Assembly: GCA_022448645.1 (NCBI GenBank)
Contig: JAKVBZ010000014.1
Coordinates: 1 to 64,000, forward strand
DNA from: Pirellulaceae bacterium
GTDB lineage: Bacteria; Planctomycetota; Planctomycetia; Pirellulales; Pirellulaceae
Direction of reading: 5' to 3'
Length of the DNA: 64,000 nucleotides
Under the pieces are notes generated by a model, which saw only the letters and a program-made list of their open reading frames with translations, was not told the DNA's origin and did not search any database. Position numbers and translations under genes: made by a program. This document shows positions 42,332 to 53,100 of this stretch, piece by piece (within the stretch, counting starts at the first letter, position 1; each line of letters opens with the position of its first letter).

Positions 42332-44266
42332 ATGGAAGATATGTCACACAAACAGTCAGACTTTGGGGGTCTACGGGTTGCGGCGTTCGAAAGCCGGCGA
42401 GCCGACGATATGGCGCGACTAATTCGCCGCCACGGCGGCCAGCCTCACGTCAGTCCGTCGATGCGAGAAGTGGCTCTTGAAGACCATCGCCCTGCCGTTG
42501 ATTTTGCCAATCACGTGATGACCGGTCAGATCGATGTAGTCATCTTTATGACCGGAGTCGGTTTCCGCCATTTCTTGTCAACGATTGAGCGGCATATCGA
42601 TACGAAGCGATTCCTGGCTTCCCTATCCGATATCACCACTTTGGCACGGGGTCCCAAACCGGTGGCCGCCATGCGCCAATCGGAATTGAATCCCACCTAC
42701 AAAGTGCCAGAACCGAACACGTGGCGCGAGGTTTTGGACACCGTCGACCGACACCTAAAAATCGAACAGGCAAACGTGGGACTCCAAGAATACGGACAAC
42801 CGAATCCTAGCTTGGTCGCCGGTCTGGAAGCGCGCGGCGCGCATGTGAGAAGCCTGAAAGTGTATCGCTGGGATCTTCCCGAAGACGTCAGTCCGCTCGA
42901 AGAAAACGTGCGTGCTATCGTTAATCAACAAATTGACACTGTATTGTTCACATCGGCCCATCAAGTGACGAACGTGCTCGAAGTGGCCACCAGGTTGGGC
43001 ATCTTGGACAAATTTACGCAGGCTTTGCGCCAACAAGTGGTAGCATCGATCGGTCCAACCACCAGTGCCAGGCTCTATGAAAAAGAACTACCTGTCGACA
43101 TTGAACCCGCACATGGCAAGATGGGCCATCTTGTCGCCGAAGCGGCTCGCCGGGGAACTACCGTCTTGCAGCAAAAACGTCAAATCGCCGTCACACTGTC
43201 CGCCCCAGACAGCCGCGCAGGCGACAAGGATGCACCATGGTTTGATAGTCCCTTCATGCGAGCTTGCCGCCGTGAAAAGGTACCTCACACGCCAGTCTGG
43301 TTAATGCGTCAGGCAGGGCGGTACATGAAAGAATATCGAGATGTGCGCTCCAAAACGACGTTTCTCGATTTGTGTAAGAACCCTCAATTATGTAGCGAAG
43401 TCATGGTGACGGCGGTCGATCGACTGGGAGTTGACGCAGCCATCATCTTTTCCGACCTACTGCCGATCTTGGAACCGATGGGGTTGGATTTGGAGTATGC
43501 TCAGGGCGAAGGGCCCTTGATTCACAATCCCGTCCGAGAAGCCTCAGATATTGATCGTGTGGCAGAATTGGAGACTGTCGATGCACTCCATTTTGTGATG
43601 GAGACCGTTCGTCAAACACGCCAGGACTTGCCAGAAACGATTCCTTTGATCGGCTTCGCTGGAGCTCCATTTACATTAGCCAGTTATGTGATCGAAGGAG
43701 GCGCAAGCCGCAATTTTTTGCATACCAAGACACTCATGTATCGGGATTCGGGCGCCTGGGAAGCTTTGATGCAGCGATTCGTGCGTGCAATCACTCTTTA
43801 TCTGAACGCTCAAATCGCTGCGGGTGCTCAATGTGTGCAATTGTTTGATTCCTGGGTAGGGTGTTTGGGGTTGGATGACTACCGTGCATACGTGCTCCCT
43901 TATGTCCAAAAAATCATGTCCGGGCTCACTCCAGGTGTGCCGGTAATCAGTTTTGCCACGGGCAATCCGGCTCTGTTACAGGTCCTAGCCGAAGCGAGCC
44001 CCACAGTCGTAGGTGTAGACTGGCGCATTCGGCTGTCCGAAGCATGGGACAGGGTAGGCCCAGAATTCGCCGTGCAAGGGAACCTGGACCCGGCATGTCT
44101 TCTGTCGACACCAGATGACATTTGCCGCCGGGCGCAGGAGATACTGCAGCAAGCCGCAGGCCGGCCCGGTCACATCTTTAACTTGGGCCATGGAATCCTG
44201 CCCCAGACGCCCGTCGACAACGTCCGTCGCCTGGTCGAATTCGTACAGGAAGCCACCCAGCGATGA
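42332..44266 (+). CDS. Fused uroporphyrinogen-III synthase and uroporphyrinogen decarboxylase
   Basis: The 644-residue protein joins two successive haem enzymes. Residues about 12-275 have the HemD fold (LRVAAFESRRADDMARLI, VVIFMTGVGFRHFL, VLFTSAHQVTNVLEVA, ASIGPTTSARLYE). Residues about 305-640 are a complete HemE: PVWLMRQAGRYMKEYR (substrate Arg pair), AAIIFSDLLPILEPMG (catalytic Asp), ASYVIEGGASRNF and FNLGHGILPQT. HemD closes hydroxymethylbilane to uroporphyrinogen III and HemE decarboxylates it to coproporphyrinogen III, so fusion could channel the intermediate. Both halves have normal length and the frame is continuous. ATG 42341 is an alternative start. No other haem gene is adjacent. 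Confidence 0.9.
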   Translation: MEDMSHKQSDFGGLRVAAFESRRADDMARLIRRHGGQPHVSPSMREVALEDHRPAVDFANHVMTGQIDVVIFMTGVGFRHFLSTIERHIDTKRFLASLSDITTLARGPKPVAAMRQSELNPTYKVPEPNTWREVLDTVDRHLKIEQANVGLQEYGQPNPSLVAGLEARGAHVRSLKVYRWDLPEDVSPLEENVRAIVNQQIDTVLFTSAHQVTNVLEVATRLGILDKFTQALRQQVVASIGPTTSARLYEKELPVDIEPAHGKMGHLVAEAARRGTTVLQQKRQIAVTLSAPDSRAGDKDAPWFDSPFMRACRREKVPHTPVWLMRQAGRYMKEYRDVRSKTTFLDLCKNPQLCSEVMVTAVDRLGVDAAIIFSDLLPILEPMGLDLEYAQGEGPLIHNPVREASDIDRVAELETVDALHFVMETVRQTRQDLPETIPLIGFAGAPFTLASYVIEGGASRNFLHTKTLMYRDSGAWEALMQRFVRAITLYLNAQIAAGAQCVQLFDSWVGCLGLDDYRAYVLPYVQKIMSGLTPGVPVISFATGNPALLQVLAEASPTVVGVDWRIRLSEAWDRVGPEFAVQGNLDPACLLSTPDDICRRAQEILQQAAGRPGHIFNLGHGILPQTPVDNVRRLVEFVQEATQR

Positions 44267-44270
44267 TGGG

Positions 44271-45350
44271 TTACGTAGGTGGCGTTTCATCGATGGAGCC
44301 TCGATTCAGGCAATCAATCATTTCGCGCAGACGTCCATGACTACGGCGATCGAAATGAAAGGCCAAGCGAGGCATGTCCGCCAGATCAGGCTGGTCTTTC
44401 TCTTCTGGCAGGGCAGCGCAGGAGATGAATTCGCCATCCACCAAAATGTCACTGAAATTCTGATTGATGTCGGCTAGAAGCTGTTCTGAGGGAGCCGATT
44501 GTAACCGCAGTACAAGCTGTTGTTTCACAAAACGCATGCTGTGGTACACGCGGAAAAACTGCAGGATCTCGTCCACAGCTTCCTGAGCATTATCCGTGAG
44601 TTTAAACAGCGAGAGATCATTTTCTGAAATCATGCCATCCGTTAATAGATGGTCGACAATAAAGTCATGGAAGACTTTCCAGTAATTCTTTCCAGGAACA
44701 TCCAAAAAAACGACTGGAACCATTTCGCGTTTACCAGTTTGCAGTAGTGTCAAGACTTCCAAGGCTTCGTCAAGCGTTCCGAAGCCACCCGGGCAACAGA
44801 CCACAGCGTCGCACTCCTTCACGAACATCAACTTGCGTGTGAAGAAGTATTTCATGTGGACCAGTTTGGGGTCTCCGGCAATCACCGGATTAGCGTCTTG
44901 TTCGAATGGCAACATGATGTTAAGCCCCATCGAATGCGAACGCCCAGCACCCTGGTGGCCAGCTTCCATGATGCCACTGGCGGCACCAGTCAGCACTAGC
45001 CAATCGTTTTTTGCCATGAGACGGCCCAACTCGACAGCCTGCTGATACCGTGGATCCTCTTGGGACGTGCGGGCAGAACCAAAAACGCTGACTTTCCGTT
45101 GGTTTCGGTAGGGCGAAAATACCTTGAAGGCGTAGCGCAACTCGCGCAAGGCTCGACTGACAATTTTCAGGTCACCACGCGATGAACCATCACGCGCTAG
45201 CTTATCCGCAGATTCCTTGATGCGATTGATCAATTCGTCGGACTGTGGTGCCTTAGACAGATCCGTTGGCGACCCCGCACTGGCGTTGCCCACGACCGAT
45301 CCACCATGGGTAAACGCGTCGGAATTGGCTGCTTTTTCGTTCAACTTCAC
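44271..45350 (-). CDS. LOG-family protein (TIGR00730-like)
   Basis: The 359-residue protein has the LOG motifs SVFGSARTSQED, GAASGIMEAGHQGAG and PGGFGTLDEALEVLTLLQTG. Family members include cytokinin-releasing phosphoribohydrolases that cleave nucleoside monophosphates; in bacteria the physiological role is often unclear. It is about 150 residues longer than minimal LOG proteins: a polar N-terminus (1-75) and a C-terminal part after residue 275. A GTG start is used, but a TTG two codons later has better spacing from GAGGAG. It ends 4 bases from the hemDE stop, tail to tail. Confidence 0.87.
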   Translation of the reverse strand: MKLNEKAANSDAFTHGGSVVGNASAGSPTDLSKAPQSDELINRIKESADKLARDGSSRGDLKIVSRALRELRYAFKVFSPYRNQRKVSVFGSARTSQEDPRYQQAVELGRLMAKNDWLVLTGAASGIMEAGHQGAGRSHSMGLNIMLPFEQDANPVIAGDPKLVHMKYFFTRKLMFVKECDAVVCCPGGFGTLDEALEVLTLLQTGKREMVPVVFLDVPGKNYWKVFHDFIVDHLLTDGMISENDLSLFKLTDNAQEAVDEILQFFRVYHSMRFVKQQLVLRLQSAPSEQLLADINQNFSDILVDGEFISCAALPEEKDQPDLADMPRLAFHFDRRSHGRLREMIDCLNRGSIDETPPT

Positions 45351-46028
45351 TCCTCGATCTGGGCATCACGGAACGCACACCGGACCTGAAATCGTATGCT
45401 TAGGAAAAACGACGAACAAGGCGTATACCGCAAAAAGCTTATGAGACTCGTATCCCTCGAGCCATCAACTGTTGGCCAACAAAAGAACCTACTAAAATCG
45501 CTAAAATAGGAATAAATTGGCCGGCTACAAGGACTAAAGTGAGGTCAGCTGGCGACAATTCGCCTCCATTTATTATAGCTTTGAACCAGAGACGGTTGGG
45601 TGGATATGGAGGTGCACCGATTACCGGGCAATCCTCCGCTCAAAACACCTGCAAAGGCCCCTCGCACTTCGATTCAAAGGGCCAGTTCCTCCATATGGAT
45701 TGCCGGCACCCTTGCGCGGTGGCTTTTTAACATGCTAGCTGATCAAACTCATGAATTAGCGAGTTGAATCTGAACGCAATCGACAAGTTGCGAACCTGCC
45801 TTTGATTGACTTCGCACCTGACAACTAACAGCACCAAACGTCAACAACACTGTCAAATATTTTCTAAGTGCCACAAAGTTAACTGTTTGGCAGCTGGGGG
45901 GCTTCGGCACGAGTCAAACGGGACAGCTCGGGGGCCCGTCCTACTTGAAAAGCTGAAACCACAATGTTTCACCAAGTTACCCAAACGTGGCGGTATCCGT
46001 CGCGCCAGGAAACGATGCATGAATTGGA
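45351..46028. other. 678-base gene-free stretch with a structured segment
   Basis: No protein gene is supported. The stretch carries the inverted-repeat set at 45598-45727. It lies between the LOG gene start (minus) and the end of a small minus-strand gene, so a transcript from an independent promoter is possible. Confidence 0.5.
45598..45727 (+). ncRNA. Possible structured RNA with pseudoknot-like pairing
   Basis: Four complementary pairs interlock: GGGTG (45598-45602) with CACCC (about 45707-45711); ATATGGAGG (45604-45612) with CCTCCATAT (45688-45696); GGCAATCC (45627-45634) with GGATTGCC (45697-45704), extended by CC/GG across a bulge; and GGCCC (45656-45660) with GGGCC (45679-45683). The second and third helices cross, as in a pseudoknot. 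A short CACC/GGTG stem followed by GCTTTTT (to 45727) could end the transcript. I match it to no known RNA family. Confidence 0.35.
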
Positions 46029-46271
46029 TCAGGCCGATGGACGGCTATACTGCCGAAAAGCTAACAGGACTTCGTACAGATCCTCGCTTATGGTGATTTC
46101 ATCGTCGGCAAAGTCATGTGGCCAAGTGCGATCCGATTCGAGCGCTTCAAGCAATGGCGGAAATACGTCGCCCAAAGGTACCGTAACCGTGTTTGCACGC
46201 TTGTTTGACTCGTTGAGGACAGCCGTACTTTCCCCTTCGGGACCATAGTAGATACGTAACGGTTGAATCAC
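46029..46271 (-). CDS. Small conserved protein, planctomycete type
   Basis: The 80-residue protein contains VTVPLGDVFPPLLEALESD, WPHDFADDEITISEDLYEVL and a C-terminal RQYSRPSA; I recall this WxxDFxDDxxTIxxDLYEVxxA...RPSA pattern in other planctomycetes. No domain or function is known; an acidic, partly helical cytoplasmic protein. The GTG start has GGAAGGGA 5 bases upstream. It lies between two gene-free stretches and diverges from the Tex-like gene, 303 bases away. Confidence 0.68.
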   Translation of the reverse strand: MIQPLRIYYGPEGESTAVLNESNKRANTVTVPLGDVFPPLLEALESDRTWPHDFADDEITISEDLYEVLLAFRQYSRPSA

Positions 46272-46574
46272 GGAATCCCTTCCATCAACTAAGGTGTGTC
46301 ATTAAATCAGCAAACCTGCTGGCATCCGCGCACAGGATCGGCGCCCCCCTAGTCATTGGGAAGTATCGGCTTCCAAGGCCATGCGGGTTTGGTCTAATGT
46401 GTCGATTTTTTTAAATTTTTGGAGCAGTGTCTCTTGGAAAACGATGGGTATGCACAGCAAAGCTAGCGAAGCTTGACAACTTGCTCTCAGACACCTAGAT
46501 TGCGCAACGCAGTAAATAGCATATATTGAGTCATTCATAGGTTCATGTCATTCATGTAATGCCAGCATCTTTCC
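46272..46574. other. Divergent intergenic region before the Tex-like gene
   Basis: 303 bases that should carry the promoters of the small minus-strand gene and of the Tex-like gene. No strong structure or gene is visible, and no clear ribosome site precedes the Tex-like ATG. Confidence 0.45.
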
Positions 46575-49500
46575 ATGGACACCACGGTCACGATTGATCT
46601 GAGTCAAGTCGCCAAGGAAGTCGGACTGCCGCCACCTCAGGTAGAGGCTGTTGTCGCGCTACTCGATGACGGTAATACGATTCCTTTTGTAACTCGTTAT
46701 CGTAAGGACCAGACGGGTGGCTTGGACGAAGAGCAGATACGTCAAATCGAAAAGCAAACCGAGCAACTACGGGCACTGGTTGAGCGAAAAAAAAAGATAC
46801 TGAGGGCCATCGAGTCACAGGGGAAGTTGACTCCAGAATTGGCTGACAAAATCCGCTCTTCGCGGTCTGTAAAGTTTCTGGATGATCTCTATCTTCCCTA
46901 CCGCGCCAAGAAACAGACGTTGGCCAGGAAAGCACGCGAGCGAGGTCTGGAACCCTTGGCCCAAGACATCCTGGCGGGCATCGTGTCTGCTGATGAATTG
47001 GAAGTGCGCTGCCAATCGCATGTTGACCCTGAAAAAGGTCTGCAGACGGTGGACAATGTCATGGAAGGTGTGAGACACCTGATCGCGGAACAATTTAGCG
47101 AAGAAGCAGGGCTTCGTCACACGTTGCGACGCATCGTGTGGAACCGTGGCCAGCTGGCCAGCCTCCAAACCGAATCTGTTCCGTCACAAATCGAGCCCTC
47201 TGACACGGTCACGTCACCTGTCGCATCTCAGGAAGCACCGGCAAAGGAAGGCATTCCGTCCGTAGAAGCAGACAGTCAGGCGAACTCGGCCGACCCCACG
47301 TCGGACTCATCACAAAACGAGGATGACTCGGTGGCCGCCACGGAGAGCCCTGTAGCATCGGAACTTCAAGGTATTGAGGCCGCACGGGATGTTCCTAATG
47401 TGACTGCCGTCAGGGAACAAGAACAGGAAGCTGCGGTGGATGCCGAAGAGGTAGCCGATCACCCGACAGAAACCACTTCGGCATCCACCGCAACCGTTGC
47501 CCCTATCGATTCGCTCGTGGAGACCAAGACCGACGCGGCTAACGATTCGCCGCCTGCTGAAACACAACCCAGTGGCACGACGCATCCAGCACCCACCATG
47601 ACCGCGACTCAAAAAAAGGATGCGTCCAACCGGCAAAAGAAGAAGGACAAAAAGCGTCAAAAAATGGAAGCCGCTTTCAAAGACTTCTTCGATTTCCGAG
47701 AACCGTTAAAGCGCATGCCACCTCATCGCGTATTGGCTCTGAATCGTGGTGAACGTGCGGGATTACTAAGGGTCAAGCTGGAGACTAACCAGGATGAATT
47801 GCTGAGCGAAGCAGAAAATCAGATCATTTCCAACGAACACGTGCATGCCGATTATTTACGTACGTGTTTGAAAGACGCATTATCGCGGCTCATTCTCCCC
47901 AGCCTTGAGCGGGAAGTACGTCGAGAGTTGACTGAACAGGCCGAGTCACATGCGATTCAAGTTTTTGCTCGGAACTTGCGCAATCTATTGCTACAACCTC
48001 CTATTGCCGGACGACGTGTTTTGGCGATCGATCCAGGATTTCGTAGTGGATGTAAAATCGCCGCATTGGACGAATTCGGCACGCTGCTTGGACATAATCT
48101 GTTGCACATTGTAGGGAAAGCGGACCGTCTGAAAAAATCTCGAGAGAAACTTGTCGAGGTGATTAAGGAGCACAAAATCACCATCATTGCAATTGGCAAT
48201 GGTACCGCGTGCAGAGAAACCGAAACGCTGGTCGCGGAAGTGATCACTGATGAATTTGCCGATCAGGAAGTCGAGTACACGATTGTGAACGAGGCGGGTG
48301 CCAGCGTCTATTCGACAAGTCCGCTGGGACGCGAGGAAATGCCAGACCTCGACGCCACACAACGCAGTTCCGTATCCATCGGACGTCGCTTGTTGGATCC
48401 ACTATCCGAACTCGTAAAGATCAATCCCGCCAACATCGGTGTGGGTTTGTATCAGCACGATGTCAAAGCCAAACATTTGCGCAGCTCGCTGGATGCGGTC
48501 GTCGAATCGTGCGTCAATGCGGTCGGAGTCGACATCAATTCGGCCAGCCCTGCGCTACTCAGTTATGTGTCCGGACTGAACAAACTGACTGCTCGTCGCA
48601 TCTTTGATTATCGTCGTGAACACGGTCCATTTAAAAACCGCGAAGAAATCAAGCAAGTTCCAGGCGTAGGTGAATCGGCTTTTGTTCAGGCAGCTGGATT
48701 TTTGAAGATTTCAGGTGGGGACAATCCTTTGGACGCCACCTGGATCCACCCCGAAAGCTATGAGGTGGCAGACCGTGTATTGACTCGTTTGGGAAGTAGT
48801 ATTGACGACGTTGCTCAACGTGTCCAAGGTCCAACACAACAAATCACTACCACGCCAGCCGTTCCAGCGGTCGAACCCCAACCTTCGCAAGAGCAACCGT
48901 CCACTTCATCATCACCCGACGCACAAACATCCAACTTAACTGCGCCCGAATCATCCTCGTCCAGTGCACCAGCGGCGGAATCTTCGCCGCCAGAAACCTC
49001 TTCCTCAGAAACAGCCGGTGAAGTTTCAGGTGAGACAATCCCCTCAGCAGCCCTTCCTCCACTATCGGACATGGTGCAGGAATTGGGGATTGGTGAGTTA
49101 ACGTTACGAGACATCCTGAATTCGTTGACACGAGCTCGTCGAGATCCGCGAGAGGATTTGCCACCCCCCATCTTTCGCCGAGGCATCATCAAACTCGACG
49201 ATCTGGAACCAGGCATGGAGCTGTCAGGTACCGTTTTGAACGTCGTCGATTTTGGTGCTTTCGTCGACATTGGCTTACATGACAGTGGTTTGATTCACGT
49301 GAGCCGTCTGGCCAATCGCTTTATTTCTGACCCCCACGAAGTCGTCAGTGTGGGAGACGTGGTTAATATCTGGGTGGTAGAAGTTGACAAGGAGCGACGA
49401 CGCGTTTCTTTAACCGCCATCCAACCAGGTACGGAACGGCCCGCTGCACCAAAGAAGCCACGTCGATCCGAAAAGGGGAAATCTGGAAAACGGCCTTTCC

Positions 49501-49706
49501 GTAAACAACAAGGTTCCTCGAAATCAAACAAGGCAGGTAAACATGAAAGTAAACGACTGCGTCAGCGGAAACCTGCCAAACCAGTCGTACCCCTTACGAA
49601 AGCCATGAAAGAAGGTCGAGAACCGATGCGGACGTTCGGTGATCTGAAACAGTTTTACGAAAAAAAGACTGACGACGACGATAAGCCAAATGGCGACAAG
49701 TCGTAA
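46575..49706 (+). CDS. tex: Tex-like RNA-binding protein with two long disordered insertions
   Basis: Tex proteins bind nucleic acid and act in transcription; the usual length is about 720-780, here 1043. Domains: N-terminal Tex helices (1-197, NTIPFVTRYRKDQTGGLDEE), an acidic Ser/Pro-rich insertion (about 198-350), the DFFDFREPL block, a YqgF-like domain (VLAIDPGFRSGCKIAALDEF, IAIGNGTACRETE), helix-hairpin-helix parts (INSASPALLSYVSGLNKLTA, PGVGESAFVQAAGFLKI), a second Ser/Pro/Glu-rich insertion (about 745-825), an S1 domain (MELSGTVLNVVDFGAFVDIG, RVSLTAI) and a Lys/Arg-rich tail. All family blocks are in frame, so insertions rather than errors explain the length. Confidence 0.9.
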   Translation: MDTTVTIDLSQVAKEVGLPPPQVEAVVALLDDGNTIPFVTRYRKDQTGGLDEEQIRQIEKQTEQLRALVERKKKILRAIESQGKLTPELADKIRSSRSVKFLDDLYLPYRAKKQTLARKARERGLEPLAQDILAGIVSADELEVRCQSHVDPEKGLQTVDNVMEGVRHLIAEQFSEEAGLRHTLRRIVWNRGQLASLQTESVPSQIEPSDTVTSPVASQEAPAKEGIPSVEADSQANSADPTSDSSQNEDDSVAATESPVASELQGIEAARDVPNVTAVREQEQEAAVDAEEVADHPTETTSASTATVAPIDSLVETKTDAANDSPPAETQPSGTTHPAPTMTATQKKDASNRQKKKDKKRQKMEAAFKDFFDFREPLKRMPPHRVLALNRGERAGLLRVKLETNQDELLSEAENQIISNEHVHADYLRTCLKDALSRLILPSLEREVRRELTEQAESHAIQVFARNLRNLLLQPPIAGRRVLAIDPGFRSGCKIAALDEFGTLLGHNLLHIVGKADRLKKSREKLVEVIKEHKITIIAIGNGTACRETETLVAEVITDEFADQEVEYTIVNEAGASVYSTSPLGREEMPDLDATQRSSVSIGRRLLDPLSELVKINPANIGVGLYQHDVKAKHLRSSLDAVVESCVNAVGVDINSASPALLSYVSGLNKLTARRIFDYRREHGPFKNREEIKQVPGVGESAFVQAAGFLKISGGDNPLDATWIHPESYEVADRVLTRLGSSIDDVAQRVQGPTQQITTTPAVPAVEPQPSQEQPSTSSSPDAQTSNLTAPESSSSSAPAAESSPPETSSSETAGEVSGETIPSAALPPLSDMVQELGIGELTLRDILNSLTRARRDPREDLPPPIFRRGIIKLDDLEPGMELSGTVLNVVDFGAFVDIGLHDSGLIHVSRLANRFISDPHEVVSVGDVVNIWVVEVDKERRRVSLTAIQPGTERPAAPKKPRRSEKGKSGKRPFRKQQGSSKSNKAGKHESKRLRQRKPAKPVVPLTKAMKEGREPMRTFGDLKQFYEKKTDDDDKPNGDKS

Positions 49707-50130
49707 TGTGTGCTTTCCTATGTGATTGCTAGTGCTGGGTTCGGAAGCTCTCCTTGAAGCGTTCTAACATCGTCAAACGTTTTCACGTGGTGGAATCGGA
49801 CGATTCAGCCGGAACACATTGTTCTCCCTATATGCTATCCTGCCCTGGTCATGGTTCACCGTCGCGACGGGAAACGGTGGTTGCGTCGCTCTTTTTGCGA
49901 GACAATAGATTCACCGCATGTTTGGTGGGCGAGGGCTGGTTGCGAGAAACAAGCGTCGAATTTCTCAGAAGAGGCCAACAGGGTGTTGCTTTAGTGGCGG
50001 GAAATCGTTTGCAGTCCTATGTTGATTGCCACGGATGTTCTGTTGTCCTTTCGTAACGGTCCATTCATTTCTACGAGCACGAATAGAACGACATCCCAAT
50101 CCCACAAAGGCGTTAGCCGGAGACTGCCAC
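49707..50130. other. 424-base gap between tex and the kinase gene
   Basis: A plus-strand frame of 100 codons at 49754-50056 has no recognised domain and weak initiation, so I do not call it a gene. The gap should carry the kinase promoter and leader. I see no strong hairpin. Confidence 0.45.
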
Positions 50131-53100
50131 ATGCCTGCTCCTACCAATGACGATTCGGCCGACCTCAATCTGTTGTTCGCCTTCCTGGCACTTCAGATGA
50201 ACTTCAACGATCGTGAAGAACTTCTCCAGGGGATGAGCATTTGGGTAAATCACAAATCGCGATCCTTGGGAGACATTCTAATGGAGCAAGGGTTTCTGAC
50301 GAAGGACCGTCATGAAATGCTGGAAACGCTTGTTGAAGAACATTTGCGTCAACATGACAATGATCCGGAAAAAAGTTTGGTAGCGGTCCATGCGGCCACC
50401 ATGTCTCTAGCGGCAGTGCGAGATGCGTTAGGAAATGTGGGTGACGAGGACATTGAAATTTCGATTGCACGTTTGTCTCCATCCCCGGTGGAGGATGCAG
50501 GTCAGACCTGGCAGCTTTCTTCCATGACCGACAAATCGATAGGTTCGCGGTTCCGCGTACTGCGACCTCATGCCAAAGGCGGCTTGGGGCAAGTTTTCGT
50601 CGCTCGTGACGATGAACTGAATCGCGAAGTCGCCTTGAAAGAAATTCAGCCGCAGTATGCCGACGACCAGATGAGTCGTGGCCGTTTTGTGCTAGAAGCC
50701 GAAATCACAGGCGGTTTGGAACACCCAGGTATTGTCCCCGTGTACGGCATGGGAGCATACCCCGACGGTAGACCGTACTACGCCATGCGGTTTATCCGAG
50801 GGGACAGTCTGAAGGACACCATCGCCCGCTTCCACAAGTCGAGCAAGAATAAGAAAGATCCTGGTTCCAGGAGCCTTGAATTCCGTAAGCTGCTACGTCG
50901 ATTTACGGATGTGTGTTACGCCATGGAATATGCCCACAGCCGCCACGTGTTACATCGTGACATCAAACCGGGAAATATCATGCTGGGAAAATATGGTGAA
51001 ACGATGGTGGTCGATTGGGGAATGGCCAAAGTCGTGAATATCACGGAAGACGATCCGACCATGAATTTGGATCACCTACCAATCACTCCAACGATCAGCA
51101 AAAACATTGTGGCCACGTCAATGGGCTCGACGGTAGGGACACCTCCTTACATGAGTCCGGAGCAAGCAGCCGGCCGACTGGACCGGCTGGGGCCGGCGTC
51201 TGACATCTACGGCTTAGGGGCAACCCTATTCCATCTGCTAACAGGCCGAGCACCTTTCCGCGATAAAGATGTCGGCAGTGTCCTCAATCGAGTGATGGCA
51301 GGTGACTTTGAACCTCCTCGCCAAGTGGACGCCAGTGTCCCCAAGCCGCTGGAGGCAATTTGTTTAAAAGCCATGTCATTGAGTTCCGATCAGCGGTACG
51401 AATCTGCCAGTGAATTGGCCGAAGACATCGAACACTGGTTGGCTGACGAACCCGTCACCGCCTACGAAGAACCGTTTTGGCAGAAGACAGCTCGGTGGTT
51501 CCGCCGTCACAAAGCATGGGCTCAGGCTGTCGCCGTATCGTTGGTGACCATTTCCGTCGTGTCCACGGTCGCATTCATGACGGTGAACCGGGCTTTGCAG
51601 GAAGAGAAAAAAGCAAAGTTGGCTGCTGCGGAAGCGCAACTGCACGAAGAGCAAGCCAAGGAGGAAGCTCAAGAACAGCGAGATTTTGCTGTGGACCGTC
51701 TACATGACGCACGGAATGCTGTCGATAAATTCGTGGTGGGAGCTGCTGAGGCTCTAAAATACGAAACGTTGTACCAAGATGTGCGTCATCAAATCTTGAG
51801 AATGGCTGTTGAGGAATATGCCAAACTGGCAGAACACAGAGCCGAATATCCTAGTCTCGAAATTGAACGTGGGCGGGCTCTCGTACAGTTGGGCAAAGCC
51901 GAACGCATGATGGGAAACACCACGGAGGCGATGAACGTTTATCACCAGGCAATGCAAATCTTTCAAAATTATGATGATCACTCGGACGCAACACTTGAAA
52001 TTGTCAGAACCTACAACCAGTTAGGACTTGCCCACACAGACGAAAATCAACGAGATGCAGCCGAACAAGCATACCGGGATGCCATCGCATTCCTGCAGCC
52101 GATCGTGGAAGCACATCCCGATGAGTTCGATTTCTCAGATGCCCTGGGAGACGTTTATCATCATTTGGCTGTACTGCAGCGAGACGCTGGCCAAACGAAC
52201 GAGGCCAAAAGCAGTTTACAGGAGGCGATTTCCCAATACGATCACTTAAGGAATCGTAGCTTGGGACATCACCAATATGTCGTTGCGCTCGCCAAGTCGC
52301 GATTGGTACTTGGTAGGATCCTCTTAGACCTTGGTCATTACGAACAGGCGCTCGAGGAATTCGACATGGCCATTCGCAATGGTGAAGCTGTTATCCAGAA
52401 GACAATGGAGGTCGATCCTACTACAGGCAGCGCAGAGCAAATTCAACGGTTGGTCCAAACAGATATGGATAATGTGGATGCCAGGGAAGTGGTGGCCACC
52501 GCTAGTCTGGAGCGTGCAAGCGCGTTGGGCATGTTGGGCCGATATCAGGAGCAGTTAGCTGCATATGAGGTTGCCGTCAGAGGATATACGGTTCTCAGTA
52601 ATATCCTGCGACATGTGCAACCATATCGTGAGAATCTCTCAGCCACACTCAACAATCAGGGCTGGGCATTCTACCGGCAAGGACTTACACAAGAGGCAGA
52701 ATTTGCTTTCAGACAAGCCTTGATTTCGTACGAAGACTTGGTCAACCTCTATAAATTGCCCCGATATTTTGAGAACAAGGCTGTCACGATTGACGGGACA
52801 GCCAAAGTACTGAGCGAGCGAGGAAATCACCAGGATGCTTCACTCGCACACCAAACGGCTGCTGGCATCTTCGGAGACCTAGCTGAAAAATTTCCTGACG
52901 TACCTCGTTATGCCGAACGTCAGGCAGTAGCCCTGGGCAACCTGGCTCACGTATTGCACAAAATGGATCGCTTGGATCAAGCTCTTAAGCAGTTCCAGGT
53001 GGTGGTTGAATCGTTGGACCAGTTGATTCTTGACCAACCTCTACGTCCCGACACTCGTGATGCAGCAGCAGCCATCTATAAACAATATGCTGAGTTACAA

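Noticed and set aside
49754..50056. 100-codon plus-strand frame upstream of the kinase
   Set aside because: No domain, weak initiation, composition unlike neighbouring genes.
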